From Comamonas sp. lk (GTDB taxonomy: Bacteria > Pseudomonadota > Gammaproteobacteria > Burkholderiales > Burkholderiaceae_C), in NCBI GenBank assembly GCA_945865425.1, contig CAMBFN010000002.1, positions 1 through 52,297 of the forward strand: a stretch of DNA of 52,297 bases, in the 5' to 3' direction. The notes beneath the pieces were generated by a model that saw only the letters and a program-made list of their open reading frames with translations, had not been told where the DNA came from and made no database searches. A program made the position numbers and the translations under genes. This document shows, piece by piece, positions 36,369 to 44,844 of this stretch (its first letter is position 1; each line of letters begins with the position of its first letter).

Positions 36369-39155
36369 ATGCAATTTCGTACCTGGGTCCAGCGGGCTTG
36401 TGCCACTTTTTGGGTAGGCCTTACCGGTCTGAGCATGGTGACATCAGCCAACGCCCTCACCACGGATGCCTCTAGTGTTTCCGTGGCGCAACGGGTGCGT
36501 AGTGTGGAGGGCATCACCGAATACCTGCTGCCTAACGGCCTGCAAGTGCTGCTTGCGCCCGATGCCTCTAAACCCACCACCACCGTCAATATCACCTACC
36601 TGGTAGGCAGTCGCCACGAAAATTACGGCGAGACCGGTATGGCGCATTTGCTGGAGCACATGGTCTTTAAAGGCACGCCCAGCCAGGGCAACATCATGAC
36701 TGCGCTGGGCAAACGCGGCATGGATTTCAACGGCACGACCTATACCGATCGCACCAATTATTTTGAAACCTTCCCTGCTTCAGAGAGCAATTTGCGCTGG
36801 GTCTTGCAGATGGAGGCCGACCGCATGGTTAACAGCTTTATTGCGCGTGCCGATTTAGAAAAAGAATTTTCAGTAGTGCGCAATGAAATGGAAGCGGGTG
36901 AAAACCGGCCGCAGCACGTACTGATGCAAAAAATGCTGGCCAGCAGTTTTGACTGGCACAACTACGGCAAAGACACCATCGGCGCGCGCAGTGATGTGGA
37001 AAACGTCAAGATCGAGAATTTGCAAAATTTTTACCGCAAGTACTACCAGCCGGACAACGCAGTGCTGGTGATCGCCGGGGCTTTCGATGTGGCGCAGACG
37101 CTGTCCATGGTTGAGCGGGCCTTTGGCCCTATACCGCGACCTGCGCGGGTACTGGAGCCGACCTACACGCGCGAGGCGCCGCGTGACGGCGCGCGTGAGC
37201 TCACGGTGAGCCGCGTGGCCGACAGCTATTGGTTAGCTGCGCTCTACCTGGTATCGGCTGGAGCGCATCCTGATACCGCTGCACTTTTCGCGCTGGGCGA
37301 GATATTGGCCTCGCCGCCGGCAGGGCGCTTGCATACCGAACTCGTCGAGCGCAAAAAGGCGTCGCAAAGTTATGCATGGACGCTGGACTTTGCCGAACCT
37401 GGTTGCATGATCTTCTGGCTCGAGTTGGATAAAGGTCACTCCATGACCCAGGCACGCCAGGCCATGCTAGAGCAACTTGAAGGTGTGGCGCGCAAGCCTA
37501 TTACGGCGGCCGAATTGGCGCGCGCCAAGGCTTCTCTATTGAGCGAAATCGATAACACGCTCAACAACGCACAAAGCTTAGCCATCGCATTGTCTGAGGC
37601 CATAGCCAAGGGCGACTGGCGCCTGTTTTTCCTGCAACGCGATCGCATTGAAGCACTGACGGTAGCCGATGTACAAAGGGTGGCGCAGCACTATCTGCAA
37701 AGCAGTAACCGCACCCTGGGCCAGTTCGTGCCGGTTGCTCATGCCAAGCGCGTCCTTATTCCGCCCACGCCCGCTCTGGCCGATATGCTGTCCGATTACC
37801 AAGGCAAGGCGGCGGTGGCCCAGGGCGAAGCCTTTTTGCTCACGCCTGTGGTGATCGAAGAACGGACCTTGCGCACAACGCTGCCCGGTGGTGCGCGATT
37901 GGTGCTGATTCCAAAAAAGACGCGCGGCCAGACGGTTTCGGGCCAGATCGTGCTGGAGCTGGGTGACGAAAAATCGCTGGCCGGGCGTGCCAGCGCTATC
38001 GAGATGGTGGCCAACTTGCTCACACGCGGCGCCGGACAGCGCAGCCGCAGCGACATCAGCAGCACATTGGACCTGCTCAAAACCAAGCTGTCGGTCAGCC
38101 AGCACGGCCAAAGCCTGGTGCTGCAGTTTGATACGGTGCGTGCTAGCCTGCCCGCGCTCATGCCCTTGCTGCGCGACGTTTTGCGCGCCCCCACGTTTTC
38201 GCAGGCTGAGTTTGAGCAGGCTCGCAGCCAGGATCTGACTTTTGTCAAATCTCAGCGCAGCGACCCCGAGGCTTTGGCGTCCAAGGCCTTGGCGCGTGGC
38301 CTCAACAACTTTGGGCGCAGGGACATTCGCTACGCCCGCAGCTTTGAGGAGACTATTGCGGATCTTCAAGCCCTGCGCCTGCCGCAGGTCAAGGCCACGT
38401 ATGCTGAGTTGGCCGGCTCCGCCTCGGCACACTTCGCATTGGCTGGTGATTTTGATCCGGCATGGGCACAGACTGCCGCCCAAACGCTGTTTGCCGGTTG
38501 GGCTGGCAAAGTGACTTTTGAGCGCCTGCGCAAGCTAGCGCCCGAGCCTAATGCGGCTACTTTGCAATTAGAAACGCCAGATAAAGCAAACGCTGTTTAC
38601 ATGGCTGCCTTGCCACTTAAAGCGCAAGACACCATGTCCGACTACCCAGCACTTTTGCTGGCCAATGAAATTTTGGGCGGCGGCGCCCAGTCGCGCTTGC
38701 CCGAGCGTTTGCGCCAGCAAGAGGGCATCAGTTATGGCGCGGGAAGTCAGCTGGGGGTGTCGGCCCTCGAGCCATCTGGGCAACTGACTTTGTGGGCGAT
38801 TTTTGCGCCCGAAAACCGCGCCAAGGTCGAGCTGGCCGTTTCCCAGGAACTGGCCCAGTTGCTTGCCAGCGGCATTAGCGAAGCCGAATTGCAGGACGCC
38901 AAGAAAAGCCTGGACCAGCAGCGCCTGACTAGCTGGGCTCAGGACAGCGCCCTGGCCCAGTTGCAATTGGTCAATGGACGCATCGGACGCAATATGGCCT
39001 TTTATGACAAGCTGTATTTACAGATCGCAGCCACCAGTGTGCAGGAGGTGAACGCCGCAATTGCCCGCTGGATCTCGCCGGCTCAGCTTTTACACGTCTA
39101 CGCGGGTGATTTTGCCGCCGCCAAAAACAAAGCCGCACCCGGCACCCGGCCCTGA
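36369..39155 (+). CDS. Secreted M16 zinc metallopeptidase, paralog B
   Basis: This 928-residue two-domain pitrilysin-like enzyme has a signal peptide (FWVGLTGLSMVTSANA). The zinc motif HLLEH is at residues 93-97 and the distal Glu at 173 (NEMEAGEN), so the N-domain is catalytically complete; the C-domain is inactive, as in the family. It shares long identical runs with paralog A (20823-23570), e.g. VLLAPDASKPTTTVNITYLV, while the C-terminal halves are clearly more diverged. It lies 15 bases after the permease-peptidase fusion and is very likely in its operon. It converges on the peptide-importer genes. Confidence 0.93.
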   Translation: MQFRTWVQRACATFWVGLTGLSMVTSANALTTDASSVSVAQRVRSVEGITEYLLPNGLQVLLAPDASKPTTTVNITYLVGSRHENYGETGMAHLLEHMVFKGTPSQGNIMTALGKRGMDFNGTTYTDRTNYFETFPASESNLRWVLQMEADRMVNSFIARADLEKEFSVVRNEMEAGENRPQHVLMQKMLASSFDWHNYGKDTIGARSDVENVKIENLQNFYRKYYQPDNAVLVIAGAFDVAQTLSMVERAFGPIPRPARVLEPTYTREAPRDGARELTVSRVADSYWLAALYLVSAGAHPDTAALFALGEILASPPAGRLHTELVERKKASQSYAWTLDFAEPGCMIFWLELDKGHSMTQARQAMLEQLEGVARKPITAAELARAKASLLSEIDNTLNNAQSLAIALSEAIAKGDWRLFFLQRDRIEALTVADVQRVAQHYLQSSNRTLGQFVPVAHAKRVLIPPTPALADMLSDYQGKAAVAQGEAFLLTPVVIEERTLRTTLPGGARLVLIPKKTRGQTVSGQIVLELGDEKSLAGRASAIEMVANLLTRGAGQRSRSDISSTLDLLKTKLSVSQHGQSLVLQFDTVRASLPALMPLLRDVLRAPTFSQAEFEQARSQDLTFVKSQRSDPEALASKALARGLNNFGRRDIRYARSFEETIADLQALRLPQVKATYAELAGSASAHFALAGDFDPAWAQTAAQTLFAGWAGKVTFERLRKLAPEPNAATLQLETPDKANAVYMAALPLKAQDTMSDYPALLLANEILGGGAQSRLPERLRQQEGISYGAGSQLGVSALEPSGQLTLWAIFAPENRAKVELAVSQELAQLLASGISEAELQDAKKSLDQQRLTSWAQDSALAQLQLVNGRIGRNMAFYDKLYLQIAATSVQEVNAAIARWISPAQLLHVYAGDFAAAKNKAAPGTRP

Positions 39156-39176
39156 ACGACAACCGCTACTGGGTGC

Positions 39177-40886
39177 TTAAGCCGCCGGTCGAAACTGGAC
39201 GCGCGGTGCTGCGTCCAAGAGCTGGCGCGTGTAATCGGACTGTGGTTGCGCGTACAAGGTGGCTGCATCACCTTGCTCAAGCACTTTGCCTTGGTGCATG
39301 ACCAGCAGCGTATCGGCCATGTGACGGACCACGTCCAGGTCGTGCGAGATAAACAAGTAGCTCAGCGCCAACTCTGCCTGCAGGTCTTTGAGCAGATTGA
39401 GCACCTGCGCTTGCACCGACACATCCAGCGCCGAGACCGCTTCGTCGAGCACCAGCACCTGCGGCGATAAGCTCAGGCTGCGTGCAATCGCAATGCGCTG
39501 GCGTTGCCCGCCTGAGAACTCAAAAGGATAGCGCCCCATGCTGCTGGCGGGCATGCCCACCTGGTCGAGCAGGCGCTGCGCGATGCGTTGGCGCCCCGCG
39601 GCGTCGCCCCCCAGGCCGTGCAGGCGCATGGGTTCATCCAAAACTTCCGCCACGGTAAAACGCGGATTGAGTGAGGCGTAGGGGTTCTGGAAAACGATTT
39701 GTAAATGTCTTTTGTAGGGCGCAAATTCGGCCTTGGACAGCGCCAGCAGATTGCGCCCCTGCATCAGCACTTCGCCACCGCTGGCCTGGTGCAGTCGCAG
39801 CATGGCCAGGCCCACCGTGGTTTTGCCCGAGCCCGATTCACCCACCAGACCAACCGTTTGGCCCTTGAACATCGAAAAACTCACATCCTCGACCGCCACA
39901 AATTGCTTTTTGCTAAACCAGGAGCCGCCCACATCGAACACTTTGCGCAGATTGCGCACTTCAAGCAGTGGCGTATCGTTGGCCGCTTGCGCCGCGGGCG
40001 TCGTCGCCTGGACGGGAAGTCTTTGGGCAGGGGCGGCGGTAGCCTGGGCCTGCATCCAGTCGTCGATAGTTAATAGGCGTTGACCCAGGCGCTCGGGGCT
40101 GGGGCGGCAACTGAGCAAGGCCTTGGTGTAGGCGTCCTGTGCCCGGGTAAAAATCTGCTGCACCGGGCCCGACTCACGCACCTGGCCGTGGCGCATGACT
40201 ACCACCTCGTCGGCGATTTCGCTCACCAAGCCCAGGTCATGGGTGATAAAGAGCATGGCCATTTTGCGGCGCTTACGCAGCTCGGCCAGCAGTTGCATGA
40301 TCTGGCGCTGCACCGTCACGTCCAGCGCAGTGGTCGGCTCATCGGCGATCAGCAGCGCGGGCTCGCAGGCCAAGGCCATCGCGATCATCACGCGTTGCTG
40401 TTGGCCACCCGAGAGCTCGTGTGGGTAGGCGTCCAAGCGGCGCGCCGCCTCGGGGATGCCGACTTCCTCGAGCAAAGCCAGCGCCCGCTTGCGCGCCTGC
40501 TTGCGGCCCATGCCCTCATGTACCCGCAGCATCTCGGCCAACTGAAAGCCGATGCTGTAAACCGGGTTGAGCGAGCTCATTGGGTCCTGGAAGATCATGG
40601 ACATGTGCTTGCCGCGGATGCGTTGCCAGTCGGCCAGTCCCAGGCCCAATAGCGATTGGCCCTGAAACTGCAGCCGGGTCTGCGCGCCAATGCGCGCGTT
40701 GTGCCGGGGCAAGAGCCCCATCACCGCCAGGGCGCTGACCGATTTGCCGCTGCCCGATTCGCCCACCAAGGCCAGCGTGCTTTCGCTGCGCAGGCTAAAG
40801 CCCACGCCATCGACCGCACGCACTGGGGGGCGCGAGGCGCTGACAAAGTCGACCGTAAGTTGTTCAACCGAAAGCAAAGTGGTCAT
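39177..40886 (-). CDS. Peptide ABC importer, fused double ATPase (DppDF/YejF type)
   Basis: This 569-residue protein has two complete ATPase domains in one chain. First: Walker [13 protein letters not shown], signature [15 protein letters not shown], Walker [13 protein letters not shown]. Second, from about residue 300: [42 protein letters not shown]. Such fusions energise oligopeptide importers such as Yej. ATG 40886 ([14 protein letters not shown]) is chosen; the frame above it overlaps the upstream permease gene. It is the last of four genes in the importer operon, 10 bases behind the second permease. Confidence 0.93.
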   Translation of the reverse strand: MTTLLSVEQLTVDFVSASRPPVRAVDGVGFSLRSESTLALVGESGSGKSVSALAVMGLLPRHNARIGAQTRLQFQGQSLLGLGLADWQRIRGKHMSMIFQDPMSSLNPVYSIGFQLAEMLRVHEGMGRKQARKRALALLEEVGIPEAARRLDAYPHELSGGQQQRVMIAMALACEPALLIADEPTTALDVTVQRQIMQLLAELRKRRKMAMLFITHDLGLVSEIADEVVVMRHGQVRESGPVQQIFTRAQDAYTKALLSCRPSPERLGQRLLTIDDWMQAQATAAPAQRLPVQATTPAAQAANDTPLLEVRNLRKVFDVGGSWFSKKQFVAVEDVSFSMFKGQTVGLVGESGSGKTTVGLAMLRLHQASGGEVLMQGRNLLALSKAEFAPYKRHLQIVFQNPYASLNPRFTVAEVLDEPMRLHGLGGDAAGRQRIAQRLLDQVGMPASSMGRYPFEFSGGQRQRIAIARSLSLSPQVLVLDEAVSALDVSVQAQVLNLLKDLQAELALSYLFISHDLDVVRHMADTLLVMHQGKVLEQGDAATLYAQPQSDYTRQLLDAAPRVQFRPAA

Positions 40887-40896
40887 GGCGGGCCTG

Positions 40897-41949
40897 TTAT
40901 TGCACGACTTTGGGGTCGAGCGCATCGCGCAGGGCGTCGGTGAGCAAGGACAGGGCGGTGACAAACAAAGACATGGCCAGCGTGGCGCAAAGCAGCTGCC
41001 ACCATATGCCGACCAATAAATCGTTTTGCGCCTCGGTCAGCATGGTGCCCCAGGAGACGCCGTCCACAGGCACGCCAAAGCCCAGATAGGACAATACCAC
41101 CTCTGCTTTGATACAGGCCACCGTCAGCAGCGAGTACTGCACCAGGATCACATGGCTGACGTTGGGTAGGATATGCACAAACATGCGCCGCATGTTGGAG
41201 GCACCAATAGCGTCCGCAGCACGCACGTACTCGCGCTCGCGGTGCTTCATAAACTCGCCACGCATCAGGCGGTACACACCAGTCCAGCTGGTGGAGCCCA
41301 AGATCACCACTACTGCCGCGCTGCCCTTGGTATCGAGCACCGCCGCAATCGCCAATATCAGCAAAATCCCCGGGATGGCGTGGAACACGTTGTACAGCCA
41401 GTTGCTCAGGTCATCGACCCAGCCACCAAACCAGCCCGATACCGCGCCCAGCACGGCTCCCAGCACGGTGGCCGCCAGCGCTGCAGCCAGGCCGACCAGC
41501 ACACTCGTCTCGGCTCCTTTGATGGTTTTGCTCAGCACATCGCGCCCCCACTTGTCAGCCCCCATAGGAAGGTGCGCGGCCAGGACGTTGGGCTTTTCAC
41601 CCGCCGGTTTGACGGCCCGTTGCGCCTGCGCCCACTCCTTGGCAATCGGGTCGGTCACATCGGCATGGCTGGGGGTGTAGTCCAGCACGCTTGGCAGCGG
41701 CCGTGATGGACCAGTGCCCTGACTACTTGCGCTCGTTACCCAACTTGGCGGGGCGTGGCCGATTGCCACCTCCTTTTCCCATTCGGCTGCAATTAGGCCC
41801 ATGGCCGTTAACGCGACCAGGAGTAAAAAACACAGCACGATGCACGCGCTGCCCATACCGATGCGGTCGGCACTAAAGCGTTTCCAGGCTAAACGCCAAG
41901 CGCCCGGGCTGGCTTGAACGGAGTTGTCGGAGTGTGGGGAACGTGTCAT
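40897..41949 (-). CDS. Peptide ABC importer, permease 2 (DppC/OppC type)
   Basis: This 350-residue inner-membrane protein belongs to the binding-protein-dependent transport family. It has an N-terminal helix (GSACIVLCFLLLVALTAMGLI), then an extended periplasmic stretch of about 80 residues, then the core with DKWGRDVLSKTIKGAETSVLVGL and the cytoplasmic EAA loop REYVRAADAIGASNMRRMFVHILPN. The periplasmic extension recalls YejE-like permeases, but I cannot assign the group firmly. It starts 9 bases after the stop of permease 1 and has the same direction as its neighbours. Confidence 0.92.
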   Translation of the reverse strand: MTRSPHSDNSVQASPGAWRLAWKRFSADRIGMGSACIVLCFLLLVALTAMGLIAAEWEKEVAIGHAPPSWVTSASSQGTGPSRPLPSVLDYTPSHADVTDPIAKEWAQAQRAVKPAGEKPNVLAAHLPMGADKWGRDVLSKTIKGAETSVLVGLAAALAATVLGAVLGAVSGWFGGWVDDLSNWLYNVFHAIPGILLILAIAAVLDTKGSAAVVVILGSTSWTGVYRLMRGEFMKHREREYVRAADAIGASNMRRMFVHILPNVSHVILVQYSLLTVACIKAEVVLSYLGFGVPVDGVSWGTMLTEAQNDLLVGIWWQLLCATLAMSLFVTALSLLTDALRDALDPKVVQ

Positions 41950-41958
41950 GGCGGCTCT

Positions 41959-42903
41959 TTAGCGCAACTGCACGCGCGGATCGGCCAAACGGTAGAGCAA
42001 GTCTCCCATCAGGTTAAACACCATGGTAGCCAAGGCTACATACACCGTGACCGCTTTGATTACCGGAAAATCACTGCGTTCCACCGCCAAAATAATTTCA
42101 CGGCCCACGCCAGGTATGCCGAAAAACCGCTCAAGCAAAAAGGCACCTAGTAACAGGCCGGGAATGTTGGAAATGACAAAGGTAATGACTGGAATCAGTG
42201 CATTGCGCAGCACATGCACAAACATCACCCGTGCCTCGGACAGCCCTTTGGCGCGGGCCGTGCGCACATAGTCCTGGTCCACCTCGTCGAGCACAAAGGT
42301 GCGAAACAAACGGGTATGCGGCGCCACGCCCACCAGCAGGCCCAGGAGAATCGGCAAAGGCGCGTAAGTGCTGAGGTTTTTCCACAGACCGTCGCCCCAG
42401 CCCTGCACCGGAAAGAGACCCCAGCGGTAGGCCAGCAGGTACTGGCCCACGATGATGAATACCAAAATACTCACCGACATCAGCAGCGTAAAAAACACCA
42501 TCACCCCACGGTCTATGCGCGAGCCGCGCACCCAGGACAAGCCCACCGCCAGTACCAGGCAAACCATGGTCTCTATCACCAGCAAGGGCAGCATCAAGGT
42601 CAGCGAGGCCGGCAAGCGCGACGCAAACAGCTGCGCCACCGGCTCGCCCGTGGTCCAACTGGCGCCGAAGTCAAAAGTGGCTACTTGTTTGACAAAAATC
42701 CAAAGCTGAACGTATAGCGGCTCGTTCAGGCCCAGCGCGGTGCGGATGCTCTCGATTTGCTCCTGGTTGGACATCAGGCCAGCCAGCACATAGGCTGGAT
42801 CGCCACCCACCCAGTTGAACAAGAAAAACACCAGCAAGATCACTCCCGCCATGGTGGGCAGCATCTGCCACAGGCGCCGCGCGACGTAGGCAGTCATACT
42901 CAT
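41959..42903 (-). CDS. Peptide ABC importer, permease 1 (DppB/OppB type)
   Basis: This 314-residue protein has the usual six helices. The N-terminus YVARRLWQMLPTMAGVILLVFFLF and the EAA loop DQDYVRTARAKGLSEARVMFVHVLRNALIPVI are diagnostic of DppB-type permeases. The start ATG overlaps the stop of the binding-protein gene (ATGA), showing translational coupling. It forms the membrane channel with permease 2. Confidence 0.93.
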   Translation of the reverse strand: MSMTAYVARRLWQMLPTMAGVILLVFFLFNWVGGDPAYVLAGLMSNQEQIESIRTALGLNEPLYVQLWIFVKQVATFDFGASWTTGEPVAQLFASRLPASLTLMLPLLVIETMVCLVLAVGLSWVRGSRIDRGVMVFFTLLMSVSILVFIIVGQYLLAYRWGLFPVQGWGDGLWKNLSTYAPLPILLGLLVGVAPHTRLFRTFVLDEVDQDYVRTARAKGLSEARVMFVHVLRNALIPVITFVISNIPGLLLGAFLLERFFGIPGVGREIILAVERSDFPVIKAVTVYVALATMVFNLMGDLLYRLADPRVQLR

Positions 42904-44729
42904 TTCTCCCCATCCGAGCTTGGGCGGATGTCCATGAACTGCCAGCCGTTGCTCACCAAGGGGTGCGCGCGGTATCCATCCACATAGGTCTGGCTCAGGC
43001 GGGTGCGAATACGGGTCGAACTCAGGCCGAGCACGCCATAGACTTCCATAATTCGGTACAAATTGCGCAACACCTGGGTACGCTCCGGTCCGTCGGGCAG
43101 GATTCGCAGGCGTTCAAATTCGCGGTCGTACTCCGCGTTTTCAAAGCACGCGTAGTTGCTTTGCCCAATGGCTTTGGAGGACAAAAGTCCCATCACAAAC
43201 TCCGCCTCTGAAGCGCCGATCCAGCCCAAACCAAAAGACGAAAGCGAACAGGTCTTGCCCTGCTTAAGTAGCTCCGCAAACTTGTCCTTTTTGATCTTTA
43301 GGCGTATGCCCAGGCGATCCATGGATTTCTTCCACAGCTCATCACGTTCACGATAGTCCGAGGATGTGAGAGAGTGAATGGAAAAAACCAAGGGTTTACC
43401 ATCCGGATGCATGCGGTATCCGCGCGCGTCCTTTTTGTAGCCGAACTGGTCCAGCAGCGCATTAGCCTGCAACGGGCTAAAGCGCACGATGCTGCGGTAG
43501 TCGGCGTCGTGCCCGGGTATCACGGGAGAGACCATTTGCTGCGCCCGGATGGCCTGGCCTTTGCGGGTCACGCGGATCTCCTCGTCCACGTCATAACCCA
43601 AGATAATGGCCCGGCGCAGTGCGATTTTCTCGGGCGTGTAGCCGCCGATGACGGGGTCGCGTAAATTGAAGAACTGGTAGGTGATGTCCGGCTCTACAGT
43701 GCGGTACATCTGCACACCTTTGTTACCCAGTTCAGGCAGTAATTGGTTTTGGCCGTTAAGGGCTTTCTCGATAAAGCTGGGCGGCATTTCAACGATGTCA
43801 ATTTCCTTGCCGCTAAATGCCAACCACATGGACTGGGGCTCTTCAATGATGCTGATCTCCACCCGCCCGATCTGCGGCATGTTGCGCCCCTGCAGGCGTG
43901 CGGCAATGGCCATGTCCTGCGCGTGCTGTGGGTCAGGTTTAAAGTCCCAGGTAAAGCCAGGGTAAGTCGGGTTGGCGCGCAGTTTGATTTTGGAGCCGCG
44001 CACCCAGCTTTCGAGCATATACGGCCCGGTGCCCACCGGATGCGCCATGATGCCCTCAGGCCCGTAGGCCTCCACCACCTCGCGCGCCATGCCGCCGGCG
44101 CTGGGGCCGCTCAGCAAGGTCAGGAAATTGCGGTCAGGCCGCACTAGGCGAATATGCAAGGTGTACCGGTCACTGGCATAAATGCCGGGGTGGCGTTGGT
44201 CGTAATTCATGCCCTCTTTGGCCGCTTGGCGGCGGGCGGCTGCAAAGCCCTCTATCTTGTCCTCCAGGTCGGCTACCCGGGGCGACTTGTTTTTGGGGTC
44301 GATATGGCGCAGCAAGGTGTAGACAAAGTCCTGTGCCGTCAGCTCGCGCTTTTGGCCTTTGAAGGCGGGGTCGGCCGAAAAGTACAGGCCTTTGCGGATC
44401 TTGAAGGTGTACAGCTTGCCGTCGTCGGTGATTTCGGGCAGCGTCTCGGCGGCATTGGGGACGATGGTGCTGGGCCGGGCCATCCACTCATAAGTCACCA
44501 GGGGCTGAAAAATTCCCAAATTCACGATATTGGAGTACAGGTCACTGACGCGCACCGGGTCAAAACCCGTCTCAGCTACGGGAAAGGCCATGTGCAGCAC
44601 CTTGGCCGGATCGGCAGGATTGGTGCTGGCCTGGGCATGGCCCCACAACATGGCAGCACTACAAGCCCATGCGGCAACCCAGCGGCGGGTCCGATGTGTT
44701 GGCATAGCAGTCAAAACCAAACGCAGCAT
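42900..44729 (-). CDS. Peptide ABC importer, periplasmic binding protein (SBP family 5)
   Basis: This 609-residue secreted protein has a signal peptide (WVAAWACSAAMLWGHAQA). Family 5 features are FDPVRVSDLYSNIVNLGIFQPLV, the SBP_bac_5 segment DDGKLYTFKIRKGLYFSADPAF, PVGTGPYMLESWVRGSKIKL and the late DRLGIRLKIKKDKFAELL. The length is that of oligopeptide or YejA-type binding proteins. ATG 44729 is preceded by GGAG; ATG 44705 (MPTHRT) is an alternative within the signal. It is the first gene of the importer operon and divergent from the Dcp-type peptidase, with a shared 115-base promoter region. Confidence 0.9.
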   Translation of the reverse strand: MLRLVLTAMPTHRTRRWVAAWACSAAMLWGHAQASTNPADPAKVLHMAFPVAETGFDPVRVSDLYSNIVNLGIFQPLVTYEWMARPSTIVPNAAETLPEITDDGKLYTFKIRKGLYFSADPAFKGQKRELTAQDFVYTLLRHIDPKNKSPRVADLEDKIEGFAAARRQAAKEGMNYDQRHPGIYASDRYTLHIRLVRPDRNFLTLLSGPSAGGMAREVVEAYGPEGIMAHPVGTGPYMLESWVRGSKIKLRANPTYPGFTWDFKPDPQHAQDMAIAARLQGRNMPQIGRVEISIIEEPQSMWLAFSGKEIDIVEMPPSFIEKALNGQNQLLPELGNKGVQMYRTVEPDITYQFFNLRDPVIGGYTPEKIALRRAIILGYDVDEEIRVTRKGQAIRAQQMVSPVIPGHDADYRSIVRFSPLQANALLDQFGYKKDARGYRMHPDGKPLVFSIHSLTSSDYRERDELWKKSMDRLGIRLKIKKDKFAELLKQGKTCSLSSFGLGWIGASEAEFVMGLLSSKAIGQSNYACFENAEYDREFERLRILPDGPERTQVLRNLYRIMEVYGVLGLSSTRIRTRLSQTYVDGYRAHPLVSNGWQFMDIRPSSDGEK

Positions 44730-44844
44730 GAAGGTGGGTCTCCGGATACGGGGCCAAGGCAGCGGGCATCATAAAGTAAGCCGCAGCGCATGCTTTTGGA
44801 CGCTTAGCCTTGGTGCAGCGCGCACTATCTATTACAGTGGGCGG

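Noticed and set aside
44530-44844. 105-residue N-terminal extension of the Dcp-like peptidase
   Set aside because: It is antisense to the binding-protein signal region and its promoter; the conserved protein starts at 44845.
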